64,000 bases of DNA from Epiperipatus broadwayi (GCA_028023455.1 JAQFVV010006215.1:186001-250000), one strand, 5' to 3'; shown: positions 34,601-46,688, counted from the stretch's first letter. Translations and numbers: made by a program. The notes: generated by a model not told the origin, from the sequence alone.

Positions 34601-35889
34601 CCATTTCATATCGCCTTTCTAAAGCGTACCACGTGTTGTTCCTTTACTTAATTTTATTATTCTATATATCACTCCGCCTCTGCATTATCTTCATAATTCA
34701 CTCTCAAAGAAATGTTTGCCCTTAGTTATAAATAAATATTTTAATTAAATAAATATATATCTGCTGTTACTCTTATAACCCTTACTTTAGACTCTTGCAT
34801 TACAAAGGTATAAATCCCACCAGGCATGCATTAGAAATACTTACCCAAGAATTTTAGGTAGCTAGATTATGCCCTCAAATAAATGAATTCCTTTTGTAAA
34901 CAAATAAATAATGTATTCTTTAAAATATAATCATGTTGCAAATCCCACTACTGAAGCTGTTAGTCCATAAAATATTATTAGTAAATGATCTTATTAAAAT
35001 GTGTTAATAAATAATTTTAAACTATACGTCTTCAGTTACGTTTTATTTATTCGATACCCATTCTATATAATATTTCCTCGATTATGTAAATATGAAGGTT
35101 TAATTAATATTAGTTTGATTATTGGCTAACTCAAAAATAAAATCATGAATCTCTTGCATATCCCTGACCACCGTGCCTAAAGAAATGTTTACTAATGTCG
35201 CATCAGGTGCATTGTTTCGCGGATTGTATTGTGGAACCGATAAACTATGATCGAACTCAGTACCACGAGTGGCTTCGCTACCTCGATGGTGCTACTGTTC
35301 TGTGTGGTGGTCGAATTCTGCACTATTTTTATGAGTCACATGTTTTCTGACTGTTACAATATTATATCCAGTATCAAACCACTATTTTATATCTTCTCCT
35401 TTTGTTAATACTCTTCTATTGTACACTTTAATCAAATTTTTGGTCTTAGTATTTTTTTAAATTAAAATGATTTATCTAATCTTTCTCTTAGATTAATCTA
35501 CTATCTTATTGGCCAGGATTTCCAAAATTTAATTGCATTCCTGCTGATGAGATAATTTACAAAGATTACCTTTATTAATAAATTTTATTGTTTAGTTCTA
35601 TTTTGATTTTGTTTATATTTTCATAATATTTTAACATTTATTTTGTTATTAATTATAAAAAGAAGAGAGTGGATTCTGAATTTTTATTTAAACCAGATTT
35701 TCTTTCCCTCCCTCATTATACATAAAATAAATCTACTTAAAAAGATTTGATGCTATATTTTAAATATTTCTTTAAATTTATTTCCTTTACTATTTTTCCT
35801 TTTTATTTTATTTTCTTAAATTATGAAAGTGTAAGTAACTCATATATATGTATGTTTTTACAACATCTGTATTTGAGAGCACTACATCA
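31684..35889 (-). repeat. 3' LTR of the Ty3/gypsy element, interrupted
   Basis: Sequence 31684-32832 matches 43326-45375, and 35360-35889 matches 45376-45898, in the same order. Landmarks are tatatagcaacatatt, the tgacctagtgat block, gtaaacactttt, the agctggc block, tctcttagattaatctacta and aattataaaaagaagagag. The left boundary is set where similarity stops. The plus frames at 31707-31965 and 32008-32336 are read-throughs of LTR sequence. Confidence 0.78.
32833..35359. mobile_element. 2.5-kb insertion in the 3' LTR, TIR-like ends
   Basis: The sister LTR reads cttatatattatatcc without interruption, giving an exact empty site. The insert starts ttgaaacagtaaga and ends tctgactgttacaa. These are inverted repeats with two mismatches in about 14, flanked by TA. 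Because the site is an AT run, a 4- or 5-bp duplication fits equally, and TG...CA ends of an LTR element are not excluded. Inside, 33400-33700 and 34330-34640 are clearly less AT-rich and hold frames (34314-34520 minus, 34450-34725 plus) that I do not recognise. Confidence 0.65.
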
Positions 35890-35903
35890 CATCTCTCTTG
35901 GTT
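35890..35903 (-). promoter_or_regulatory. Probable polypurine tract of the Ty3/gypsy element
   Basis: Immediately inside the 3' LTR the minus strand reads CCAAGAGAGATG before the LTR start TGATGTAGTG. A purine-rich run at exactly this place is where second-strand synthesis is primed in LTR retrotransposons. It is identified by position and composition only. Confidence 0.5.
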
Positions 35904-36247
35904 TGGGAAGTAAAATGGCATCAATTTGATCCATTTTCACTCTGCTGTTTGCTTTTCCCCATGTCTTTTCCAAGTTAAGATATTTTTTGTTTAACTTTAT
36001 ATTTTTTATTCCTGATTATTTGTTTGCCACTTATCAAAATCGGGCTGATATTTTTTTCATCATTGCCTGAGGGGTCATCCAAATTGTTCTGACTCACTTA
36101 AATTTTGTCAGTGGTTCTTTTCCTTTTAACTAATTTTAGAGACAGAGAATTATAAGTTCCTTTCTCCACATTGTCTTTTCCATGACAAATGCATTATCAT
36201 CATATTGGCACATTATATTATACAGGCCCTTGAAAAATTGCTGAAAC
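35904..36247 (-). pseudogene. Ty3/gypsy pol C-terminal tail beyond the PLE
   Basis: On the minus strand, KKFQQFFKGLYNIMCQYDD, then AFVMEKTMWRKELIILC, resembles the K-(F/L)-x-G-PY-x(n)-N-x-Y segment that follows integrase in Ty3/gypsy elements. It joins directly to the HSEKHIQK end at about 38850 once the PLE and its target duplication are removed. No envelope gene is visible in the rest before the polypurine tract. Confidence 0.5.
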
Positions 36248-36431
36248 TTTTTGCATACATTCTATTTTTATATTGGACTCCATCATCTAATATGTGTATT
36301 GAATGTCTTTAAAAAAATTAACTTTTATTTAAATATTCCTAAAGGTTTGCAACTAAAATCTCCAATTCACTCTTAGAGAGCTGAGAAAATTACTCAGAGA
36401 GCAGGTGAAGATTTTTTACTAGAAATAATAA

Positions 36432-37600
36432 ATGCTCAAAGGTTTTCTAAGTATCAAACAATGTAGAATGTTTTTTAAAAATAAACTTACTGATGAAGAC
36501 TACATGAGAATTTCTCAAGCAGTAAGAAAATCATATTCTACATTACATGGAAAAATAAAAGAATCCCAAAAGAAGAAACTTGTTAACCTACCTGGACATA
36601 TCAAAAATTATAATGTACCAAACAGTGTAGCAATCTCATCTGTTAAAAATCTTCTAAACATCTAACAGATACTGAAATTTCTGTTTTTGAAAGAGGATTA
36701 AACTTTGCCATAATACCATTTAATATCCCTTTATTATATATAATGGTAGCCATTGGGGAAGTCACTCAAAAATTGCCTTTAGAAAAAGCAGCAAAATTAC
36801 ACTGGAGAGTAAAAAGAACACTTGACAAGCAACCAAAAATGATGTCAAACATAACCTATGGTGAGAGGAAAACAATTAAATCACTCAAAGCAGATAAATC
36901 TATAATTATTCTCCCTGCTGACAAAGGCAATACAGCAGTTGTAATGGATACAACTGATTATGACAACAAAATACTAGAACTCTCATAGCAAGCCAATATA
37001 TAAAAGTGGCAAAAAATCTAATACCAGTACTGAAAAAAAGTTACAAGCATTACTCAAAAAGCATCACAAGTACTTTACTGATACAGAAAAAAGTAAAATC
37101 ATGTTCCATTAAGATCTATTCTTAGTTTTAGAGATTCACCTTGCATTTTCTTCCTAAAGTTCTAAGTCCTTTGGCATATAAGACACAGTTCTTTATCAGG
37201 GATTCTAAATACTTTGTAGAATTAATCAAAAACATGAAAAATGAAAGAACTAACTTACTGGTAAGCTTTGATGTAGAAAGTTTATTCACAAATATACCAT
37301 GTGAAGAAGCATTGTCTATTATAAGGAAAAGATTAAATGGTGATAATAGTTTAAAAACCAGAGCAGCTCTTCGTATTGATAGTATAATGGAATTATTAAT
37401 ATTCTGTATAAAAACAACCTACTTTCAATATAACACAGAATTCTTGCAACAAAATCAAGGAATGGCCATTGACTCATCATTGTCTCCCCTGATTAGCAAT
37501 ATTCACATGGAAGAACTTGAAACCTTTAGTCATAAAAACTATTCCACATGCACCTAAAGTTTGATTTGCTATGATACATTTGTTGTATGACCACATGATG
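36432..37600 (+). pseudogene. PLE reverse transcriptase, copy 3, broken
   Basis: Open segments at 36432-36665, 36743-36988 and 37141-37557 hold FKNKLTDEDYMRISQAVRKS, DKSIIILPADKGNTAVVMD, LLVSFDVESLFTNIPCEEAL and QGMAIDSSLSPLISNIHMEE. The active-site box is destroyed: CYDTFVV replaces the YVDD box at about 37568, a deletion of the VDD codons. About 80 bp around the LPKI motif are also missing near 37100. It is dead as an enzyme. Confidence 0.85.
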
Positions 37601-38129
37601 AAGCACTGCTACAAACTTACTGGAAACACACCAACAACATATCCCCTTCAATTAAATTCACAATAGAATCAGAACAAGAACGAAAATTGGTGTTCTTAGA
37701 TGTTCTTGTGACAAGACTCCCTCATGGCAAAATCAAAATTACAGTTTACTGAAAACCTACACTTACAGGAAAATACCTAGCCTATACATCCAATCACACC
37801 AGAAGCACAAAACATGGAGTTATACTATCACTATGGAATAGAGCAAAAGAAGTTTGTTCAGACACCAGTGATTTGGAAAAAAAAAGATTTATATGGAACA
37901 AACTCTTCTGAAAAATAGTTAGCCATCAGCTGTTATTAAGAAAATGTTAAATAGACAACAAAAAGAACCATCAAAAGACAAGACAATTATTGGTCTGTAG
38001 TGTACCCATACATTCCAAAAATATCAAACAAATTTAAAAAAATCTGCCATCAGTATAACATCAGAACAGCTTTCCAGAGCCATACTACACTATGAGAAAT
38101 TCTAATATCTACAAAGCTTAAACTTGAAA

Positions 38130-38480
38130 TACTGAAAAAAAAACTGCATTTATGAAATACCATGTGAATGTGGAAAAAGATATATTGGTGAGACTATTTG
38201 TCCCATTAAAAAACACTTGCAAGAATACAAACTGATGATTAGAAGAGAAAAAACAGATAGATCTAAGGCATGTATGTGCCAATATGTTCAATTGGAACTA
38301 TGCAAAAATATTGGATAAAAAAGAAAAGGCACAAAGAAAAAAATTTAAAGAAGCTGCTCACATGACAATGGCAAAATTTTTTATAAGCCTACCTAGTGTG
38401 ACTATACATAATGTATGGAAACCACTAATCAACTTTGCTCTTAGAAAAAAGTGGAGAAATCAGGAGGAACCTCATAGGTA
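38130..38480 (+). pseudogene. PLE GIY-YIG endonuclease, copy 3, broken
   Basis: CIYEIPCECGKRYIGET at about 38143-38195 is a well-kept GIY-YIG start. A short deletion near 38265 removes part of the HACANKHMFNW box, and the end continues in the open frame 38284-38481 (FNWNYAKILDKKEKAQRKKF). Together these cover the same length as copy 2. Confidence 0.75.
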
Positions 38481-38509
38481 AGTATATGAAATTTCTATTG
38501 ACTATTGAA

Positions 38510-38690
38510 TTTGGCAGGATGGCCCAGTTGATTAGAGCATTATCTTAAAATTCAGTACTCAAGAATTGAAGGGTTCAGGTTTGAATCCCATGCTAGTACT
38601 GTCACTGGTCAGGCTAGCAACATCTGAAGAAGAGGGGAGAATAATACTTCTTGACAAGATGTTGTGCATATACTATACATATTTGATGTG
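38510..38690 (+). repeat. tRNA-like and hairpin tail of PLE copy 3
   Basis: ggcaggatggcccagttgat with tagagcat (box A-like) and gggttcaggtttgaatccc (box B-like) are followed by ctgaagaagaggggag, ataatactt and gatgttgtgc. The hairpin is weaker than in copy 2 and the GAAAC-like box is lost (GACAAG). Confidence 0.62.
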
Positions 38691-38846
38691 TTGTTACTAA
38701 CAGTTGAATGTATTTGGAATATTTAAATTTAAAATTAATTTTTTTTAAAGACATTCAAAACACATATTAGATGATGGAAAGAGTCCAATATAAAAGTACA
38801 ATTAGTATATCATCATCACAAATCTTCAGGAAAACATTTTTGTATA

Positions 38847-41740
38847 TGTTTCTCTGAGTGGCTTTCAGGGCTAACCCTTATCATGATGCTGTTACCCAGT
38901 TTAAATTTACTATTGATTTTCCTTTGTCTCTTTTGTCTGAGTTATTCCATTGTTTTGAGTTTATACCATGCTTGACTAATGTCCCTGTTCATGTCTACAG
39001 GGGGAGGTTCCACTGGCAATTTGGTTTTAAAAAGGGTATGATATATTTTTCCCAAAATAAATCTGGATGGGTTTAAATCCAATGGATCATTTCTGGACCA
39101 ATTAATCATTTTATCAATCTGTGGGATTTTCTTAACCCACCCACTGTGATTAGCATTTACATAACCTAAATAACCAATTTATTTTCTGCATGATTCATTC
39201 ACATGGGTTAGACTGAGGGTTGTTAATTGATGTGAGGATGTGTTATATTTTGTTTTTGTTGACCTATTTCTTCCACTCTTCTGGAATGAATGGAGTTTTA
39301 TGATCAGAGTTAATTTTTTCCAGAACTCAAATGGGACCAAAAATGCAGTTATTCCAACACTCAAATGATTTGCTTGGCATTTGTCTGCATCACAGGGTGT
39401 CATAAACCACTGCTAGATAAGTCATTTATTTAAATAGAGGCAATGGTCCATAGTAATCTATAGCTAGGTTATTTGGTCATTGAGATTGAATGAGCACTAA
39501 TGGTCCAATACACAATGTGTTAAATGGTTTTGTTTTTAAACTTAGACTTATGAAGGTAACAATGCTGGCATATATCCCTGGTCTGTAAAACCAATGGCTT
39601 AACAAACCCCATTTTTAGCTAGATAATGTCCATACAGTTGATGAATATATTCATTTAGCCACATCTGCAAGACTACAAGTATTACATTGCATTTTTGTTT
39701 ACCCCTCCTTCCCTTTATATACTGTAAACCATTCAGTGCAATAACTTTTTGTATCTCTCCACAGACGATTCTTTCTGTTTCCCTCCACAGGTTATTTATG
39801 CAAATATTTTATTACTTGCCAGCAGCCAGAGTCTTCTTTTTGTCTTTCCTTTAAATGCTGATCATTTTCTAATGACTCACATCTGTCCATCTCCCATGGG
39901 GCAATACAGAGGTTATTACAGCTCAAATGCTGTTGATCAGGGGAAGCTGGATAGTGGCTTAATGTATCTGCTACTACCCTCTCTGCCCCTTACAATGTTG
40001 TACACTATAATTTAACTCTTGGAGGAATAAGATCCTCTTGGCTGTTTGTTAAATAACTATGATTTATAAATTCAAGGTTCTTGTGATGAGTGATCACAGT
40101 TATCTCAGATCCTATTAAAAACTGATGAAATTTTTGGAAAGCTCAAACTATAGGTAGGGATTCCCTTTCTGTTACCATATAATTTATCTCAGGTTTCTTC
40201 AGTAACCAACTTATAAAGAAAAAGACTCCATGCTGATCCCCCTCTTGGATCTGAGCAAGAGTAGCTCCCAAAATACTGTTGTTTGCACATAAAAGGACCT
40301 ATTAAAATCAGGGTATTAATGTCTTCTTTTAGAAAACCCTTTCAAATTTTGAAAACTGTTATTATGCTGAGTCATCCACATCCAAGGCCTTTTTTTTTCA
40401 GAAATTGTGGCAAAGGTTCTGTATCACAATTTTTTTTTAAAAAAAAATGGTTGTAAACATTGCACAACCCCTAGAAATGTCTATAAGTGTTTTTTATTCC
40501 TCAGGTTTAGGAAACTCCTGAATTGCTTGAATTTTATCATAATCCCTCCACTAATTATATGACCTAGGAACTTTACCCCAGTTGCCATTAAAGTGCTTTT
40601 TTAAAAAAATTATTTTACCCCCATTCTTTCTGTACCACTAAAAATAGCTGTTTTAAATGTGTAAGGTGTTACAAGACAATTTCCGATGCTAGTACTATGG
40701 CATCAACAAACCTTATTATTACCTATTTACTCTCATCCAATAGAATCTGGCTCAGGCATTGTATTAGCACCACCCCACTGTTTTTGGTCCAAATGGCATA
40801 CAGTTAAAATTATATGAATGTCTATTATATCTAAAGGTGGTGAACTTCTGATTGCAAGGATGTAACTTGATTTTCCAGTAACTGTCAATCAAATCAAATG
40901 TTAAAAACACTTTTTTGTTTTTAGATTTCATCAAAAGTCTTCATGTATGGACATTGGAGCATTAGTATCAGGTATGGTTATTTAATCTAATTACCTAGGG
41001 TCTACAAATATATGGATAAACCCATTTTTTTCCATGGTTACTATGGGATTGTTAAATGGTGATGAACATTTGGATATAATTCCCCTCTCCATCATTTTTC
41101 CTGTTTGCCCTTCAACCTCCACCCTATGAAAATAAGCTAGGATCTGGCCTGGTATCAGGTCCTTCATAAGCCTTATGCTATGCTCATAGCTCTGTATTAG
41201 CCCAGGGATATCAGAAAAAATGCTTCATATTCACTTAATACCTATTCTAGTGCCTTTTTTGATGTTCACTTAATATTTGTGATTCATTTGTTTTTGCTTC
41301 TGTTTCCAGTTTTAACATTGTATTTTGCATACAGCACACCATGATGGATTGATACCTTTCATCAGACATAAGAGCCAATTACTTCTTCATTTGACCGTAT
41401 CTGATTTAACCCATAGTTTAACACACATTTGGTTTTATGCATGAAATCAAACTCCAGTATGTCCTCATGTATCAATTCATTCCCTTTTCTCAATCCATAT
41501 ATCTACCCAAACTTGTTTCAACACTAATTTAGCCATTTCATTATTCATTATATTCACACTCACTCCTTTTAATGGTATAAAGTTTTAATGTTAGGATTTA
41601 CATGATGATTTGTTCAAACATATCCTGGGATATTACTGACACTTGATTACCTGAGTAAAGCAAAGCACCTTCTATTATACCTTCCAATATTATTTCTACT
41701 TTTGGGCAAGGCTGGGTTGCTAGCATTGGTTTCCTTTCTT
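38847..41740 (-). pseudogene. Ty3/gypsy pol relic: protease, RT, RNase H, integrase
   Basis: Minus-strand order: protease (about 41690-41610, ALLYSGNQVSVISQDMFEQ, where D-T/S-G has become YSG). RT (about 41130-40540) has MMERGIISKCSSPFNNPIV, SYWKIKLHPCNQKFTTFRY, CMPFG, FVDAI in place of the F/YVDD box, and VKFLGHIISGG. RNase H (about 40400-40080) has CANNSILGATLAQIQEGDQ and NYMVTERESLPIV. Integrase core (about 39330-39180) has INSDHKTPFIPEEWKKQV, HILTSINNPQSNPCE and QKINWLFRLC. The C-terminal region is WYKLKTMELLRQKRQRK. It continues past the PLE insertion at 36247-36100. Many stops make it non-functional. Confidence 0.85.
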
Positions 41741-43325
41741 CTCAGATACACATTAAATAATTATTATTTTTATTTCTATTTTTATGTTCTATGCCATTTC
41801 CTTGTGACATCCCTGACCATAGCAATGAGAGACCTTTTTCAAATACTCTGTATTGTTTATCTTTTTTTTTTGATACTCCAACTTATGGTTTGACTTTTTC
41901 CAATAGTCATTTGGGCTAGAGTATTATGATTTTTCCCATTGTTGTGCTTGATCAAGCTTAGGGTCACTTCTAGTTCTTCTGTTTATATGAGTTCAAGTTT
42001 GAATGCCATACAACATATATGGGCTTCTTTCTTTCCAGGAATTTCTCTGAGAACTGCACTTTATGGCATTTATCTCTACCTCTTTTTGTTCAAGTTTGAA
42101 TTCCCTTTTTCCTTTTCTCATAGCTTGGCCTGATACTGTCAAACATGGCTAATAACTCTACCACTTATTCTTCTGCTCTGTGCATAATATAATTTTTTAA
42201 GTGCTCAGCATGAATGTCATACAATCTGTAGAATCTGTTGTTCATAGAGGTCTTGGGAAAATGGCCCACTGGGACACCATCTGTCTTGAGCCATCTAGTG
42301 TGTTATGTTTTCCTGATATTTCTTGGTCCAATAACTATTCTGCAGCATATTTTTGTATTTATAAAATGTAGTTGGTTTTATAAACAATGATTCTCACCAA
42401 ACCTGACCCACACATTGAAATGGCTGCAGGAAATAGTCAATTTAGCTTCTTCACTCATCCTGTTTATCACAAAATATTGATACAAACTCCCTAAGTGTTC
42501 TGTAGGGGATTCTCCCACATGGTTACCAAACATACAAATCTTTAAAATAGATTCACCATATCCAGGTTGTTTTGACTCAATGCACTTACTTTTTTTAGAT
42601 AAATCCCCTCTACCTTCTTTTCCCTTAAATTTGACTTTAATTCTATCATTTCATTTATGTCAATAGTTTCTACCCTAAAGCTTTCTATTTTTTCTTCATT
42701 TTCTGATTTATTTTGAATTTCCCTTTTTCTTAATAATTCTATACTCCTTTCCTGTCTTATTCTTATTTTATCTAATATGTCATTTAACTCTTTCTTATTT
42801 TGCTCCATTTGTTCCATAATTTCATTATTTCCAATCGTGTTCTGTTCTACTCTACTTTCAACTTCTTGTTCTTCCCTTTGTTATTTCTCTAACTTTACTT
42901 GTGATTTGTGTTTATTCTTTATTTATTTGAATTTGAAATCAACATATAACTTTGAAACCCACAATTCTCTCTTTTTTTCCTACCTGACTTTATCAAAAAT
43001 CTCTATCAAAAATCTCTCATACAACAAAACACAATTTCTTTATTTCTCTGTGCACATTTCCATGCTCTCTCCTTTTTATTCACATTTCACTCTTACTACA
43101 CTTTATTATATCTTTTTTTTTATTATTTTTTTTATTATTTATTACTTTTACTTTGGTCATCTCTCTCTATACACTGTTCACCAACATCAACTTTTTATTG
43201 TTACACAGGCATTTATAGTAATTTAGTTTCAACCAATATCATTTAATTATGCTGAGACATTTATGACATATGGGCACATGAGCACACACAGTGGATGATA
43301 TTGTTAATGATCATGGGTGGGGAGA
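41741..43325 (-). pseudogene. Ty3/gypsy gag-like region and leader, decayed
   Basis: A minus-strand open stretch at 42542-42817 (91 residues) starts with MEQMEQNKKELNDILDKI and is rich in E, K, R and L. It could form a coiled coil, as is common in gag N-termini. The rest to 41741 is broken by stops, and I could not find a clear zinc knuckle. The part from 42880 to 43325 would be the leader with the primer-binding site, which I could not identify. The large plus frame 42777-43226 is a shadow of the A-rich leader. Confidence 0.5.
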
Positions 43326-45898
43326 TGTTTTATATAGCAACATATTGAATATGCATTGATCTGATGTAATGGTTAACAGTTTGACATTTTATACATAATT
43401 TATGTTTGGAAAACATTATTTATTTAATATTTAAATTTATTAACTTACTATCAGATGACAACTATTATTTTTTATTTACATAAACTATTGAGGTTTTTAT
43501 TTATTTCAGACATTATTTCATATTCATTTGGAAATTTATAACATTTTTGACCTAGTGATTGACCATTAAAGCAGAGCAGTAGAATATCATTAATAGATTA
43601 AACTATCAATGATACATATGACCAGATCAAGTCTACATGAATGCATAGTTCTGACCATTTTGCTTATACAATGTCAATCCTCCAAGGCAATTTATTTGTT
43701 TTGAGATAAATCTCAGGTGCTATTTGACCATATAAACTTTATATAACTGGCATGCCCAAATGAAAGACAAATGAACATAGCACTTGAAAACTTACCCAGA
43801 TTAGTTCCAACATCCCAAAAATGAAGCCAACACATTAATAGCAGGAACATATCAACAATATATATCATAGTGATGCAGGTAAAGAAAAGAGAATATAGAC
43901 GAAGTCATATTTAGTAAACACTTTATTCCTACACACATACACATTCAATACAATAAAATAAACATACAATAATTATTAAACATTAAATATCATTTATAAT
44001 ATTAATAGTCATTTCTCTTAACTCTTACTGAGCTCTGGACACTAATCCACTTCAACAGCTTTAGGTCATTCAAAATCGGTCACTTTTTGAGCTACCATGA
44101 TGTTTTTACGCTTGTTTGAAAGCTTAGAAAAAGTTCTATAAAATGCTACCCTCTCTTGAATTATTTTACAAGTAAAAAATTAATAATAGTGACATTTTAA
44201 GCCTAACTAAAGGAGGAGGCACTCTGTTCTAAACGCTGATTGGCTGATGATTATTTGGTCAAAAAAGGCTGCCGATAAATAATTTTCATCGCTGAAAATA
44301 TATGTTTTAGAGTGTTTTTTTTTATTATTTTTCATACATTATATAAATTATTTTCATAAAATATACTGAAAAAATAGTTATTTTACAAAGTAGTAAGATT
44401 TTATTAAAAAATTTATACTTTTACATGAACATAAATTTAAAAAAAACCAGTGAATAGCAATGATTTTGATACCTGTCAAAAGTTTAGATTGCCCTAAGCT
44501 ATTTATTTGATTTTCTAACAAAAATTAATGTTTTAGAATATTTTTCTGGCATTTATTTACACATTATAATGTATTTTGATAAAATATGCTGAAAATATAA
44601 TTATTTTTAAAAATATGGTAAGATTTTACTAAAAAATTCTTAACTTTTATAATAATGTAAATTGAGGAGGTAAATCAATGATGTTTCTGCACCCTGTAAT
44701 TTGCTAATATTTATTTTTTATTTTTTTTGCTATCAAATATTTTTATAATTAGAAATAAAAAATTATTTTTAAAAAAACTTTCATTTATTTTCATAACCTG
44801 ACAACTTATTAATATACTTTTTACAAATGAAACAAAAATGAATATAATATTAAAATATCAATATATTTTTACTGTTGATTTTGTAATTGACAAATAAAAA
44901 GTTTAGAGTTTTATCTCACTTGGTCAACTGGAATTGTCATCATGGAAAGAGTTAATAATGCCCAGATTTTAGTAACAACTTTAAAATGTTTACCTAAGAT
45001 TTTTTAATAAAAGATGACATCATCTTTTTGACAGCTAGCACAGTTTTCTTTCCTTGGTTCATGGTTCTTTGCATTCCTGATGATGCTGACATTCTTCATA
45101 GCTGGCCATTTAGTTGTCAGTGATGATTTTCTCTTTTTTCTTCCAAGTGACAATAGGAAAGTGTATGCAGAAGAATCTTATACTCTGAGTGAGTCATTGC
45201 CAACAGGAGAGAGACTGATGGTACTGGACACATTAAGCCCAGACATACACTTCTGAAGTTATTTTAGCAATGCATGTTGCTTCTTTTTGGTTTGTAACTT
45301 ATTTTTGTACACAATAAAAAAATTAATATAATTGCTATAACTGCTATTGTATGATATATTCTTTTTTATCTTCTATATCTTATATATTATATCCACTATC
45401 AAACTACCATTTTTATACCTTCCTCTCCTATTCTTCACTTTAATCAAATTTTTGGTTTTAGTTTTTTTAATTAAAATAATTTATCCAATCTTTCTCTTAG
45501 ATTAATCTACTATATTATTGGCCAGGAGTCTTTTCAAAATTTATTTGCATTCCTCCCAATAAAACAGTTTACAAAGATTACCTTTATTCATCAATTTTAT
45601 TATTTAGTTCTATCTTGATTTAATTTCTATTTTTACAATAGTTTAATATTTATTTTTGTTTTAATTATAAAAAGAAGAGAGCAGGTTCTGAATCTTTATT
45701 TAAACCAGATTATCTTTCCCTTTCCTTATTATTTATAAAACAAATCTACTTAAAAGATCTGATGCTATATTTTAATTATTTCTTAACATTTATTTCTTTT
45801 GCTATTTTTCCTTTTAATTTTATTTTCTTAAATTATAAAAGTATATGTGACTCATATATGTGTGTTTTACAACATATATATTTAAGAGCATTATAATA
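43326..45898 (-). repeat. 5' LTR of the Ty3/gypsy element, with MITE
   Basis: It matches the 3' LTR along its whole length except for the 930-bp insertion at 44022-44951. It ends on the left at tgttttatatagcaac and on the right at gagcattataata. The two LTRs differ by many substitutions and small indels, so the insertion is old. Confidence 0.75.
44022..44951. mobile_element. 930-bp MITE at a TTAA site, piggyBac-like
   Basis: The insert is bounded by TTAA at 44018-44021 and 44952-44955. The sister LTR has ctcttaataat at this place, a single TTAA and an exact empty site. The ends CTCTT and AAGAG are short inverted repeats. TTAA duplication is the hallmark of piggyBac-type transposases. No reading frame is present. 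Inside, two similar segments of about 130 bp (about 44303-44432 and 44529-44655) form a direct duplication. The ends are very short for the superfamily, so assignment rests mainly on the site. Confidence 0.72.
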
Positions 45899-46074
45899 TA
45901 GAATCATTAGTTATTAAAGTCATTGTCATTTTGTCAATGGTTGAAGATAATAGATATCATTATAATTTTGTAAAAGAATTACATTTAGTTTTTGTCTTTT
46001 TTTGGTATGGTTTATTAATTTGCATGATCATCAACCACTTCATATGTCTCACACATGCTGTTAATAAAATTACC

Positions 46075-46270
46075 AAACTCTCTATCCAATAGTTCCACCA
46101 GTTACAAGCCTTTGTAATCAATGGGTGCAGGGAGGTTTGTACATAAAATCCCTATATAGTGCCTGCTTATCCAACATCATCAGACTAGTTTCTAGCTGTG
46201 GCTTTCATCAATGAGGAGCCTTGGGTGAAAAGCACTGTACCTATATATTAGGATCTAATGCAAACTCTTA
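46075..46270 (-). mobile_element. R-family repeat, diverged, minus sense
   Basis: The blocks ccaaactctctatcc, ttgtaatcaatgggtgc, ggtttgtacataaaatccc, gtgcctgcttatccaac, cagactagtttctagc and aatgaggagccttgg are in family order. The ribozyme core on the minus strand reads TTGATGA in place of CTGATGA, while GAAAC and TAGTC remain. It breaks off at aggatctaatgcaa. No target duplication was found. Confidence 0.7.
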
Positions 46271-46514
46271 TTATTTATTTATTCTAATTGCTATGTAGGC
46301 TAGAAACGTAATAGTTATCCAAAATTTACCAAATGAAAATAAAAGTTTTATTTAAAGATTGTATTTGGTATTATTATAGAATGTGTTGCAAAGAATGAAT
46401 TAATGATGTATAAAACATATTATTTTCACATGTGACTTTTCAATTTTCAAAAGACAAGACCAAGTAGTTGTAATTGCCAGTCAGTATAAAATGCAGACTT
46501 CTGATTGAGAGTAA

Positions 46515-46688
<174 letters not shown>

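Larger units (their letters stand above)
36258..38836 (+). mobile_element. Penelope-like element, copy 3, inserted in Ty3/gypsy pol
   Basis: The element begins with an inverted copy of its own tail (about 36262-36335: tttttatattggact and catcatctaatatgtg), then the N-terminal region, RT, endonuclease and tRNA-like tail in sense. It ends with catcatcacaaatcttcagg. The flanks tttttgcata (36248-36257) and tttttgtata (38837-38846) form a diverged target duplication. Pol of the host element resumes on both sides. An inverted tail at the 5' end is a known PLE feature. The opposite orientation to the host element excludes read-through origin. Confidence 0.88.
31684..45898 (-). mobile_element. Ty3/gypsy LTR retrotransposon with three nested insertions
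   Basis: Two direct repeats of about 1.65 kb (31684-35889 and 43326-45898, each holding an insertion) enclose, on the minus strand, gag-like, protease, RT, RNase H and integrase relics in Ty3/gypsy order. After removal of a 2.5-kb element, a PLE and a 930-bp MITE the element would be about 8.2 kb. All coding parts are broken by stops. No clean 4-6 bp duplication remains at the outer ends, and the LTR termini have diverged (TG has become CA at 31684 in plus reading). Confidence 0.8.

Noticed and set aside
34314-34725. Two overlapping frames on opposite strands in the 2.5-kb insertion
   Set aside because: Neither shows a recognisable motif. I kept only the observation of a GC-richer island.
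32834-35358. LTR retrotransposon reading (TG...CA ends) of the 2.5-kb insertion
   Set aside because: No internal direct LTRs were found and the ends look inverted instead. I kept it only as an alternative in the feature entry.
42777-43226. 149-residue plus frame rich in F, S, L and Y
   Set aside because: It is the complement of the A-rich leader and gag region of the minus-strand Ty3/gypsy element and has no domain.
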